DNA of 64,000 nt. Origin: Lytechinus variegatus. Lineage: Eukaryota; Echinodermata; Echinoidea; Temnopleuroida; Toxopneustidae. The notes under the pieces are model-generated. The model was not told the DNA's origin and made no database searches. It saw only the letters and a program-made list of their open reading frames with translations. Positions 13,201 to 22,500 of this stretch are shown here, piece after piece (position 1 is the stretch's first letter; each line of letters starts with the position of its first letter). A program made the translations under genes and the position numbers. The DNA is taken from NCBI RefSeq assembly GCF_018143015.1, contig NC_054742.1:55871195-55935194 (forward strand), in the 5' to 3' direction.

Positions 13201-14736
13201 AACTTACTGTTCGTACTAGCCTAGTTTGTACTGTGCATTTGTATACTTAAAATCTTTTGTGTACATACCATACAAAAAATCTATGTTTATTTTTATTTAT
13301 TTTTTTTTTTTTTGGGGGGGGCTACTACAAACTGTGGAGAAGCTTTATCATTGCATTGCATAGGGATTTTCTGTTTATTTCTTATTCTGTTTTTGAGGTT
13401 TCTCTTGAGCGTTTAGGGGAAGGGGGGGGCAACATTGCCCTGGGCCTGCACCCTCATGTATATGTATATAACCTTTTCTCTGGTACAAACCATGGTGTTT
13501 ACTCACCCGCAGTGATATTTTCCCTCTGTATTTATCAATGTTGTGTGAGCAAAGTTTAACCATTCCTTCTTCTCCCATTTTCAGGGAGAGGACCATGCTG
13601 GTTTCACTGAGGTTACATAAATGGTTGTAAATAACAAAGGCAGTTTCCCAAGCCCCTTTCACTTTGAATAGTCCATTGTCCTCAAACTTAATCAGGGCAG
13701 ATACCAGAAGTTCTATGAAAGATAAGATGTATTGTGAGAAAGGCAGGTAATAAGCAAATAAAAGTATATTGAAAGCATGAACTTAAAATCAATGGTGTCA
13801 CAAAAGATCCAAGCAGCTTATCACTTTATAGATTTACATCAGAAAAAAATGAAATATAGGATCGAATTGGTGTCGTCATGTAATCTATACAATTTTGTTG
13901 GCTGTGTTCAACTCTAGTATCTTATAGTAATAATGTGACTCTTGTATGTCATTACATGTAAATAACAAATGTTCATTTTCACAGTTATATGTAGGCCTGT
14001 AAATACTTTAATACACATGATGAACATTATCATACTATACACATTATCATATAAAAGGCATGGCTAATAAAACAAAAGTGGTCACTTTGTGCTTTAAAGG
14101 GGAATCCTTCCATTTACTCCAATAATACTAGTAATGGCTAAAATGTCATCTTTTCAGATATTTTACTTCAAGTTCAAATCATATTTTTCTTTCATAAAAT
14201 AGAACAATATGCTACACACACTTTGGGTATATTTTGATTACTACCATTAGGGAATAAGTACAAATGATTGAGATTTTTTTCATCTTTGTATACTTTTATA
14301 TATGAGGGGGTCATCTCTCATACTGTATACACAGTTGTTGTGTGTCCGAACGATCAATTTTAGAAAGTCATTTGGAAAAATTTACGAGCGAAGTTTCATC
14401 AATTTTTAGTACAAAATGTTAGGAAATATTTTAATGAACAAAATAGAAGATAACAAGTAATGAATTCATATTTTTAGTGTAATCCACAGACAAAAAAGAA
14501 GGCTTCAAAAAGATAAAGTGTCCAGACACCCAACCCCCCATTCTACAATTGTCAATTATCTCACCAGCTCCACCATTGTCACAGAATTCCTGGCAAAAAT
14601 TTATCTTGTCTCGAGATTTCCAGAAGGCCGCATCCATCTGTTCACAAAGAAGAGCTGCCTTCTGGGTTGTCCAACTTTCTAGCTTTTTGAGAACATCAAG
14701 AATGTCCCTCATCTTATCAATCTGATTGGGTTCCAT
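1202..14736 (-). CDS. ARM-TIR-SAM protein (armadillo repeats, TIR domain, SAM-like C-terminus), 10 exons, 560 aa
   Basis: Likely a cytosolic signalling protein; TIR domains either scaffold immune signalling or cleave NAD+. Coding exons, 5' to 3' on the minus strand: 14565-14736, 13507-13712, 10990-11200, 9779-9912, 7317-7593, 6654-6739, 5683-5824, 3979-4188, 2142-2214, 1202-1373. All introns are GT-AG, the phases agree and the sum is 1683 nt including the stop. Residues about 45-325 are helical armadillo-like repeats, clearest in exon 5 (EAAANTIWNLAFSDEGRQKI). Residues about 341-470 are a TIR domain: HIMISYQW (strand A), VWLDVDHMHGSTL (BB loop), and PNCRTEAEYAYQLKKRIIPV, in which Glu410 occupies the CxxE position of catalytic TIRs. 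Residues about 487-559 look SAM-like, starting LDWSNKQVQDWLKASGL. The start is the first ATG of exon 1 (MEPNQIDKMRD); a likely acceptor at 14785 implies an upstream 5' UTR exon. SARM1 is a relative but has SAM domains before the TIR, so this is not its direct orthologue in architecture. The exon model is strong; enzymatic activity is inference. Confidence 0.88.
1376..1535. repeat. Tandem repeat, about 48 bp x 3-4, beside the last-exon acceptor of the ARM-TIR gene
   Basis: Units contain AAAAGATCATCTGTTAACGT and ACATGGGTCAAGTAAA and recur three to four times with small changes. The array begins within a few bases of the acceptor of the final ARM-TIR exon (exon edge 1373), so the acceptor's upstream tract lies inside the first repeat unit. 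Confidence 0.75.
2605..3085. repeat. Dispersed repeat with internal hairpin, copy 1
   Basis: It lies in intron 8 of the ARM-TIR gene. It shares many segments, in the same order, with 3437-3910: CAAATGGGAGGCTGAA, ACCATTGCA followed by AAGGTGAC.TCACAAA, GGGATTTTGCTTT, and the end TTGAATAGAGCATCT. The 3' part folds on itself, because GCGAGATTTCGCATTCGGTGA and a CTCTATTCAAC arm are each matched by an inverted copy 60-100 bases on. Confidence 0.7.
3437..3910. repeat. Dispersed repeat with internal hairpin, diverged copy 2
   Basis: A second, more diverged copy of the element at 2605-3085, in the same orientation and the same intron. The two are separated by about 350 bp of unrelated sequence, so this is either two insertions or an old local duplication. 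Confidence 0.65.
4262..4408. mobile_element. MITE fragment, 'GAAACGGCCCCCTGG' end
   Basis: It ends with CTTATGAAACGGCCCCCTGG-like sequence and contains GTGATCCTTTCTT with an inverted partner AAGAAAGGATCAC, so it folds. A related, complete-looking copy lies at 6451-6628. It lies in intron 7 of the ARM-TIR gene. Confidence 0.6.
4417..4638. mobile_element. Short inverted-repeat element (MITE), about 220 bp
   Basis: The left end GGGTGTAGCAAGAAAACATT is matched in inverted orientation by the right end, which reads TTGCAAGTTTCTTGCAACACTCCC. GATCAATTGCAA is matched by TTGCAATTGATTGC further in. There is no coding content. Confidence 0.7.
4640..4996 (+). mobile_element. LINE 3' end fragment (C-terminal reverse-transcriptase ORF tail plus 3' UTR)
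   Basis: The open frame ends with NALPNYIRNIHDLDKFKTSL, KKFLFNL and a stop. This is the typical last segment of CR1/L2/Jockey-type ORF2 proteins, where a W/N-x-LP motif is followed by FK..LK.FL. It is followed by a short 3' UTR and a GAATATTATTATTATC tail, as expected for target-primed insertion. Only the last about 60 codons are present, so it is a 5'-truncated copy. Confidence 0.7.
5260..5400 (+). mobile_element. MITE family A, partial copy
   Basis: It begins CTGGGGAGTGTTTCATGAAAG and continues CTTGTCAGACGTTTTATC, as in the fuller copies at 28627-28789, 38967-39127 and 57606-57765. The right half is replaced by unrelated sequence; a scrap near 5570-5610 may be the displaced right end. It lies in intron 7 of the ARM-TIR gene. 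Confidence 0.65.
6233..6282. repeat. Tandem duplication, 29 bp x 2
   Basis: GTTTCATCTTGTTTGTCTAA followed by AAAATGT occurs twice in a row with no mismatch that I can see, so it is recent. It lies in intron 6 of the ARM-TIR gene. Confidence 0.8.
6451..6628. mobile_element. MITE, GGGGGCATTTCATAAAGCTG family
   Basis: The left end AGGGGGCATTTCATAAAGCT is matched in inverted form by AGCTTCATGAAATGGCTACC. An inner pair is ACTGGTGAC / GTCACCAGT. It ends about 25 bases before the low edge of ARM-TIR exon 6 (6654-6739) and so lies right beside that exon's donor. Confidence 0.7.
8553..9462 (+). mobile_element. Long non-coding repeat with internal tandem units carrying DR1 motifs, copy 1
   Basis: It is bounded by AACAAGTGGAATGCCTCTGG and a right end AAAGCGGCGCCTATAG plus CGCAGGTGAGAC. 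The body is 4-5 tandem units of about 160-175 bp, each reading roughly TGACCTTTGACCTT, GTGACCTGAAAC, CAGTGATACTTGATTACT, TCCAAGTTTCATGAA, CAAAGTTATGATGG. The same family recurs at 10158-10752, and inverted in BBS2 intron 2 (20541-21545). No protein-coding capacity is seen. The class is unknown; it is probably a non-autonomous transposon or a satellite-like unit. This copy lies in intron 4 of the ARM-TIR gene. Confidence 0.75.
9521..9684. mobile_element. Foldback MITE with near-perfect about 40-bp arms
   Basis: The left arm ATACCTTAGTCACATTTGCT continues CTACGGCGGCCATACGG. The right arm is its near-exact inverse, CCGTACGGCTGCCATAGAGC then AAATGTGACCAAGGTAT. The whole 164-bp unit should fold into a long hairpin. 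It lies about 95 bases from ARM-TIR exon 4 (low edge 9779), on the donor side. Confidence 0.85.
10158..10752 (+). mobile_element. DR1-motif repeat family, copy 2 (shorter, diverged)
   Basis: It starts AACAAGTGGAACGCCTCTGG and ends AAAGCAGCGCCTATAG, the same ends and orientation as 8553-9462. It holds fewer internal units, and several of its TGACCTTTGACC motifs have mutated. It lies in intron 3 of the ARM-TIR gene. Confidence 0.7.
11547..12140. mobile_element. TTAA-flanked inverted-repeat element (piggyBac-type MITE), 590 bp
   Basis: Both ends read TTAA then AGG(T/A)CAAGTCCACCC, giving a TTAA target duplication and 15-bp outer inverted repeats. The inverted similarity extends about 120 bp inward through AAAATTTCATCAAAATTGGATG and its inverse. 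No transposase frame is present. TTAA is the target of piggyBac transposases, so a piggyBac origin is inferred. Relatives or fragments lie at 33360-33693 and near 58450. It lies in intron 2 of the ARM-TIR gene. Confidence 0.8.
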
Positions 14737-14839
14737 CTGGCTTTCTGGCTAATTTTCACCTATATCGAATCCAGGTATCCAATACCTGAAAAAACGAAAA
14801 CCAATTAAAATTTACTATCAAATTTGAAATAGAAATCCT

Positions 14840-15400
14840 TTTTATTTCCTTCATTCTTTCTTTCTTTAAACTTTCTCTGCTTCCTTCTCCCTTCTTCTTT
14901 TCAATTTTTCTCTCCTTCCATTACTTTCTTTTTTCATTCTCTCCTCCCTTCATTCTTTCCTCCCTCACTTTCATCCTTTCTTTCATTCTTTTTCTTTTTT
15001 CCTTCAAATTCTTTCTCCATTATTTCTTTCCATTCCTTCCTTTCTCCCTTCCTGTTTTTCTTCATTCTTTGTTTCATTCTTTGAAACTTTTTTCCTTAAT
15101 TCTTTCCTTCTTCCTCCTTTTGTCTTACTTTCTTTTTTCCTTTTTATCCTTTTTTTCTTTCACACATTTATTCATCTTCCCTTCCTCTTTCTTCATTCAT
15201 TTCAAAGAATGAATGACGAAAACCTTTTTCTTTCTTTTATTCTTTCATCCTTCTTTTTTTTTCTTTCTTTCTTTTTCCTTTTTTTTTCTTTTTTCCTTTA
15301 TTTTCCCCTTCATTTTTATTCTTTCTTTCTCAATTCATCTCTTTTCTATCTCTCCTTCATTCTTTCGGTCAAACTCCCTTCCTTTTCTTTATAATTTTTT
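14840..15400. repeat. Polypyrimidine tract (CT-rich), about 560 bp
   Basis: The plus strand is almost all C and T, as runs of TTTCTTTC, CCTTCCTT and CATTCTTT, so the ARM-TIR pre-mRNA (minus strand) is purine-rich here. It lies between the first coding exon (high edge about 14785) and the presumed promoter, in what is probably the first intron. Open frames here encode only Phe/Ser/Leu runs and are not genes. Confidence 0.85.
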
Positions 15401-15869
15401 TACAAGTCAAACATTGTGTAGATATCTATAGACTCTAATGTTAGCCTTCTTTGTTGATTTTTTTTAAGACCTGGCTTTCCGATTTTGAGTTGGACCTGTC
15501 GTTCTGCTCGTGCAGCATGCAGCGTGCTTTTTCGATTGTCCCGTTCCCGTATCTCATTTGTGTGAAATCTGGTCACCCTGGTCTTGGTGCCAGTGGCCTG
15601 GTTGGGCAATCGTACCACACTTTTTATATAGGCCTAGTCTTATATAGATCTAGATTCTAGACTACTTTAACAAATAGATCTAGGCCTACCGTTTAGTGTC
15701 AACTTGAGTCAAGTAGGGCCTAGGCGGCTAGGCCAGGGCCTAGTGAGAAAATTCCTGACCTACCGACTTATTCCTGAACTTAAGTTATAGACATACCGTA
15801 GTTGTGCCTATAAAATATTTATATTTTTTTAACTTCACATTGTTATCAAACTAAAACAATAAGAACACA

Positions 15870-16090
15870 CCTGCTGACCCCTCCTGGACTGTAACGTTAG
15901 GCTGCAGTTGTAAAACAAAGTTCCCCAGGCCTACACTTCTTTCTCCTCTGCGAACGGGTAGCGGCAATCAATCAAGCGGTCGGTACGGTCGAAAGGCAGC
16001 CGAAACTCTGGCGCGGTAAGTTAGTGGCTCTATGTACGGTACGGTACGGTACTAGCGCTAGCGCAGCTTGCTGCTGCACAGAGATGGCGC
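15870..16090. promoter_or_regulatory. Candidate promoter / 5' UTR region of the ARM-TIR gene (possibly bidirectional)
   Basis: This stretch has far more CpG than its surroundings (AAGCGGTCGGTACGGTCGAA, AGCGCTAGCGCAGC) and a short GGTAC repeat (GTACGGTACGGTACGGTAC). On the minus strand GTCAGCAG|GTGTGTTC could be the donor of a 5' UTR exon spliced to the acceptor at 14785. On the plus strand CTGGCGCG|GTAAGTTAG is an equally good donor, so a plus-strand 5' UTR exon, perhaps of BBS2, cannot be excluded. A YY1-like GAGATGGCGCC occurs at about 16080. Confidence 0.35.
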
Positions 16091-16450
16091 CCTTTATCTT
16101 AAATTCCTGATTAGAAGCGTCCGTCTCTTGGCAATAAACCGAATCCAGATAATGAACTCATCGGTCTGAATTTTCAATTGACAGAGAAGAAATAGGTAAT
16201 GTTTTACATGAATATTCCATAAACAATTTTGTAATTGTTGGTTTCTCTTGAGTCTTGTCTACAATAATTTAGAGGTTTAGATTCCACCCTACACTCACTC
16301 AATTTGGATTTCAGCAATTCCAACGGTCCCATATGCGTTGATAATTGTGTGTGCTGTGACGTGTGAGTGTGACTAGCCTAGCCAGGCGGCTTCTCGAGAG
16401 TAAAAATCATTTACTGACGTAAGCGGTAAGGTTACTCTCATACGAAGCCA
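16091..16450. other. Gene-free spacer between promoter region and foldback element
   Basis: Mixed-composition DNA with no convincing exon, no recognisable repeat and no RNA gene. Confidence 0.4.
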
Positions 16451-18303
16451 GGGGCCGATTGCACGAAAGGGTATTTTCAAAAACCATCTTTCGTGTCGCC
16501 CATTTATTATGATGCACCATGTGAAACGCATTTTAAATAAATTCCTACCTGCAAACATATTTTATTCATCCGTTAAAGATAAATAAACAAAATCTTTGTT
16601 TACAAAATGATATGATATATCATGAAATTGTATACCAATCGATTTAAATGCTGTTAACAAATTCTATTTGTTTATCATACATTTCAGAAATATCCCGCTA
16701 ATGCTGTAACCGATTTTTATTCCAATTCCCGATCCGATCCGATTTTCCCCTTTTTTCTACATTTTTCCGAACTCCGATTTTTGACCATTGGGGAAAAAAT
16801 CGGATCGGAAAAACCAAAACATTACAAGACAAAAAAAAAACACGTGGCGACATGTTTGCCGTCAAAATGCGCTGGTGATTTGTTTTGATCTCAGACAAAA
16901 GCGGTGGAAGGAAAAGAAGATAGGCCTAAAGGGGAAGAAAATTATGATTTGTTTTTATCTCCGATATTAGCGGAAAGGCAGGTGGAGAAGAAGATTATGA
17001 TTTGTTTTGATCTCCGACATAATCGGGGAAGAACAAAACGATGATAATGATAATTGGTGATAATTTGTTTTGATCTCCGACAAAAATGGAGGAAGAAAAA
17101 CAACGAAAAGACGATATGTTTTGATCTTAAGCGGAGGCAAATAAGATTTAGTTGAACACGCTGACATGCGCGGTAATATTTACGACTATCTGACTATACG
17201 TCCTCTAAGAGTTTACGATTACCTCCGCCATCACTACGATGTTGTAGAGAAGGTGAATATCATGGTAAACAACTCTGGATAATAATGCGTCTTTTTCGGG
17301 AGGTCATGCGACCTTCAAGAGTTTACGATTACCTCCGCCATCACTACGATGTTGTAGAGAAGGTGAATATCATGGTAAACAACTCTGGATAATAATGCGT
17401 CCTTTTTGGAGGTCATGCGACCTTTATGAGATTACGATTACCTCCGCCATCACTACGATGTTGTAGAGAAGGTGAATATCATGGTAAATAACTCTGGATA
17501 ATAATGCGTCCTTTTCGGGAGGTCATGCGACCTTTATGAGTTTACAATTACCTCCGCCATCACTACGATGTTGTAGAGAAGGTGAATATCATGGTAAACA
17601 ACTCTGGATAATAATGCGTCCTTTTGGGAGGTCATGCGACCTTTAAGAGTTTACGATTACCTCCGCCATCACTACGATGTTGTAGAGAAGGTGAATATCA
17701 CGGTAAACAACTCTTGATAATAATGCGTCTTTTTCAGGAGGTCATGCGACCTCTAAGAGTTTACGATTACCTCCGCCATCACTACGATATTGTAGAAAAG
17801 GTGAATATCATCGTAAACCACTTTGGATAATAGTGCGTCTTTTTCGGTAAGTAATGCGGCCTCTAAAAGTTCACGACGGACTCCGCCATCACCACGATGT
17901 TGTAGAGAAGAGGCCTATCGTTGATCGGCGGTAGTGTCGCGCGCTGGAACGTCATTATCTTATTTTCCTTCCTCCGATTATGTCGGAGATCAAAACAACT
18001 CATCATCTTCTTCCTCCGCTTTTGTCGGAGATCAAAACAAATTCTGCCATCAGTGTAGCGTGCCGCATTTGTCCACGCGCCGGCCACATACAAATTTTAA
18101 TGTATTTTTTTGTTTTTGAATATCTTCTGATCCGATATCCGAACCGATTCTGATTTTAGGAGCAAAACTTCCGAACCGAACTCCGATCCCGTAATTGCTC
18201 TAACTTACAACATTATATCCCGCATACAGGATTACAGCGCATCATAAAAGATGGGCGACACGAAAGACGGTCCTTGGAAAGACCCTTTCGTACAATCGGC
18301 CCC
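16451..18303. mobile_element. Foldback DNA element with about 75-bp terminal inverted repeats and internal minisatellite
   Basis: The left end GGGGCCGATTGCACGAAAGG and the right end (inverse) GGGGCCGATTGTACGAAAGG match for about 75 bp, including CTTTCGTGTCGCCCAT. Inside are further nested inversions: a hairpin at 16733-16808 (CCGATCCGATTTTCCCC and its inverse), then three to four copies of TTTGTTTTGATCTCCGACA on the left (16870-17130), matched by two inverted copies on the right (17975-18045). The centre is the 110-bp tandem array. No transposase is visible, so it is non-autonomous. A clear target duplication could not be identified. Confidence 0.75.
17199..17905. repeat. Minisatellite, about 110 bp x 7
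   Basis: The core ACCTCCGCCATCACTACGAT followed by GTTGTAGAGAAGGTGAATAT recurs at 17221, 17331, 17440, 17550, 17659, 17769 and (diverged) 17879, a spacing of 109-110 bp. The first six copies are very similar, so the array is young or homogenised. The unit is not a multiple of three, so open frames across it do not repeat as protein. Confidence 0.9.
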
Positions 18304-19570
18304 CGGTCTTCCTTCTCATTGACCCACACATACATGTAGGAAGCCAAAACCTGAAACTTTCACCCCCGAGATTTCTACTTCTAAAAGATCTAGCCCTAAA
18401 TCATGTACACTACATGGGATAAAACTTCATTCCCAACATTTCTACGCTCTCGTTATTTTTGAACAAGAATTCATCAAAAAAAGGAGTAAAATATTTTTAA
18501 AAACCGGAAGAGACTTGCCCGATGTTTACGCTGCCATCTTGTTTCCTATTGTTCTTCGCCATCCTTCACCGATGCATGCGTGTGTAAAAATTTAATTCCA
18601 AAAAGCCAGTGTATTTTCCAACAATTGATCATCGTTGCTATTCTTTGCAGCTTGAGCATAGAAACGCGTCAGCCAATCATGTTTATGTTACCATTGTCAG
18701 TTCATCATTAACTGAAAATGGTAGCACAAATGTGATTGGCTGGTGCATTTATGATGAACTGAACTTCACAGGAATCAATAAGATGTACTCCAGTGATTGG
18801 CAACTACTTACGGGGTGGGGGGGGGTTAAGCTCTCAAATTATTTTAGGATGGGAGTGTGCCTCACGAAACTCTGAAATGGGGGTCTAACTAAGGAACTGA
18901 CTAAAAGGGTAAAGTACAGATGCTTGGGAACTAAATATATACTGCGGTGTGTGAAAAATGGGGTCTACACAATGGGATCGCAGCACCGTACATGTAGGTA
19001 CGTTGCACCATAGCGCTGTGCATGCGCTAGCAATGCATGGAGCGGCAACTAGTTTATGTGTAGGGAGTTGCGAAGCTGTATGCGCATCTCTCGCATGCGG
19101 TGCTCACGCTTGACAATTTTGGCAAGGCTGGGGAAGTGAGTTGTCTCGTAACGGGGATTTTGCGAGTGGGGCTGGGCGGCTTCTGAACTGAACTTATGTC
19201 ATTTGGAGTATCTAGAGAACTGAAAATTAGGTGTGAAAAAGGGGGTCATCAAGGCGGCATGTCCCCGTACCACCAATATATGTGAGTCCCCCCCCCCCGG
19301 ACTATTTTACCAATATTTCATGTTTTTATCAGTCTCAAAATCAATCATTTAGAACCTTTACCTATTCACACAATATAAATTCACCACCGATTATAAAACA
19401 TCGCATTCACAGAATGTGTGGCTGGTGGCCACGGTGATATTTGCGATTGTGAATACTATGTTTTCAAATAATTTGCATTTATATCAAGTTTTTAATTCTC
19501 TCCCATTCTACCTCATCTCATTAACATTTATCATATCTATTAGCGTCAACAGACTATCAAACATTCCAAG
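18304..19570. promoter_or_regulatory. Upstream region of BBS2 (probable promoter / 5' UTR)
   Basis: There is no coding exon. ACGCTGCCATCTTGTTTCC near 18530 contains an inverse YY1-like core (AAGATGGC), common near start sites of housekeeping genes. A small hairpin at about 18670-18745 pairs AGCCAATCA with TGATTGGCT. 18800-19310 looks like an unclassified repeat ending in poly-C. CTATTAG just before the BBS2 ATG (about 19545) could be an acceptor for a 5' UTR exon. The exact transcription start cannot be told from sequence. Confidence 0.3.
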
Positions 19571-22500
19571 ATGTTGGTGCCGATCTTCACCCTCAAGCTG
19601 AATCATAAAATCAATCCACGGATGGTGACGATTGGAAAGTATGACGGCAAGCATCCTAACCTCACAGCAGCTACAACAGCTGGAAAGGTAAGGTGATATC
19701 ATATTGTCACAACAGAAACATAATTGAGATAAATTCATCTATAGAGTTAGTCTAAGCATTATTATTATCATTATTTACCGGTATTTGTTATAATTATAAT
19801 TAATATTATTAGTAGTAGTAGTACTATTATTATCATTATTATTATTGTTATTATTATTATTTTTATTATCATTATTGTTATTATTCAGTTATTGTAATCA
19901 TATCACATAACCATCTAACGTCTCTATTCACTTCCAAAGCAACTTTGATGTTATTACCATGACTGTAGCCAAGCAAGTCTTTTGCAGCACATAAGTATTA
20001 GAAAGAATTAATTCTGCTTCAAAGGGGTAAAATGGTGTGATTTTCTTTAGTGTTATCACCATGAGAGAGAAATATCTGAGAAATCGACTGAAAAGATTAA
20101 AGACTGAAATTTTGTGAGATTAAAGATATCGACACCATAGATCAAATTTTTTTTCTTTAAATCATTTTGTGGGCTGTGATTGTGATGCTTGTGTCAGGGA
20201 GTTTACAAGTGTATTATTAGGAAAAGCAACATCGCTCCTTTTTAATTTTTTTATCCATCACCAGGTATTTGTCCACAACCCTCACACCCGTGGTGCACGT
20301 GGAGGAGGACGAGCCAGCGAGATAGCGGTGGATTCCGACATCAGCCTTCTGAGTATCAACCAGAAGGTTAGCGCTGTCTGCGCTGGTTCTCTTGATTCCA
20401 TGGGTGTGAATGATATCCTGATGGTTGGCACGCAGACCAATCTCCTAGCCTACGATGTTCAGAACAACACAGATATCTTCTACAAGGATGTAAGTCATCT
20501 CGAAGCATTTGCAGTGATTATACTGATTTCTCTAATATTTGTCTCACCTGCGAATCAGAGACTTGAGACTACAGGCGCCGCTTTTCCGATGGCTGTGGCA
20601 GCGGCGGCAGCGTCAACACCAAATCTTAACTGAAGGTTAAGTTTTTAAAATGACAGCATAACTTAGAAAGTATATTGACCTAGTTCATGAAACTTGGCCA
20701 TAAGATTAATCAAGTATTACTGAACATCATGCCTGAGTTTTAAGTCACATGATCAAAGTCAAATGTAATTTAGGGTCAATGAACTTTGGCCAAATTGGGG
20801 GTATTTGTTGAATTACCATCACAACTTTAAAATTTTATGGATCTGATTCATGACACTTCGACATAAGAGTAATCAAGTATCACTTCACATCATGTGCTAG
20901 TTTCAGGTCACATTATCAAAGTTAAAGGTCATTTAAGGTCAATGAACTTTGGCCAAGTTGGGGTATCTGTTTAATTACCATCATAACTTTAAATGTTTAA
21001 GGATATGATTCATGGAACTTGGACATAAGAGTAATCAAGTATCACTGAACATCCTGTGCATGTTTCAGGTTACATGACCAAGGTCAAAGGTCATTTAAGG
21101 TCAATGAACTTTGACCATGTTGGGGGTATTTGTTGAATACCATCATAACTCTGTAAGTGTATTGGGCTAGTTCATAAAACTTGGACATAAGAGTAATCAA
21201 GTATCATTGAACATCTCATGTGAGTTAAGGTCATGAACTTTGGCCAATTTGGAGGTAAGTATTAGATTGCTGTTTTAACTTTCAAAGTTTCAAACAGAAA
21301 CAGAAAACAGTTAATAGATTTAGTTAATAAAATTTGGATAAAGGGGTAAACAAGAATCACTGACAAGTCTAAGATTGCATGATCAAGGTCAAATGTCATT
21401 TATTGTCAATGAACGTAGTATTGTATCATTATATGAATGGTGTATTTTTTTGTGAATAATTATTTTATTGTAGTTTTCAAAGTCAGCACTGCTGCTATAT
21501 TGAATCATGTGATGCAGGTGAGACTGCCAGAGGCGCTCCACTTGTTATAGCTTGATTTGTTACTTTTCACCACACCCGAAAGGGTTGTATGGTGGTAAAG
21601 AAACAACAAGTCAAACTGTAAAAATTGAAGAAATTCCTGTAAAATGATAGTAATAGTATCCAGCATTTCTGTAGCACTTAAAAGGAAAGTTCAGCCAGAC
21701 AAATTTTGGTTTCAATGAGAGCAGACAAAAGAGAGTGAAACATTGGTGAAAGATTAATGAAAATCCAACAAATGATAAGAGAAGTTTTTTACTTTTGATG
21801 TTTATGAGAGCAGCTCTCATAGATCGTGTAATGAAAATACCACAAATTCAAATTTTTGATGGAAAATGATGAAAAGGAATATTTTTTTCTTATAGAAGGG
21901 GGGATGAAATGATATGTCTGATGATGTCTGATGAAGTATCAAATAAATCGCTTTTAAATTTGTGAGAAAATGGCATTTAATCAAAATTTGAGAGATGCAA
22001 ATGGCAACTAGTGTAAATTCAAGCAGCAAACCCATTGTTCAAGGGGGAATGACTATTGTTCCATCCCCCTCCCCCATTTGAATAGTTTGATGTCTTTTAT
22101 TTATGCCCAGGCATATTGCCATAGGGTCACTGTCAAATTTGATGTCTCTGATTTGAAAACGGGAGCATTTCATGAAGAGTTTTGCCTAGGATGACTAATT
22201 TGCTCTTAGCCAATCAGATCCAAGGATTTTTAATAGCTTATAACAACTGTCAATAAAAATCTATCACATTATTATGTCTATGATTTCAAAGCCAGGGAGC
22301 AAGCATTTCATGAAGATTTTTTTTTCAGTGATTTTCACCAACCAATTTTCACTCCTTCAATCAGATCCAAGGATTTTCAGTAGCTTATAACAACCGTCAA
22401 TAAAAATCTATCACATTATTATGTCTATGATTTCAAAGCCAGGGAGCAAGCATTTCATGAAGATTTATCAGTGATTTTCACCAACCACTTTTCACTCCTT

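Noticed and set aside
15209-15431. Phe/Ser/Leu-rich open frames
   Set aside because: Translation of a CT-rich simple tract with no splice or start context.
17199-17905. CRISPR-like array or protein repeat in the 110-bp minisatellite
   Set aside because: Units are directly adjacent, with no distinct spacers, and 110 is not a multiple of three. The host is clearly an animal nuclear genome.
20169-20633. 154-codon open frame around BBS2 exon 2
   Set aside because: Only 20265-20489 is coding; the rest is intron before the acceptor and the start of the inverted repeat after the donor.
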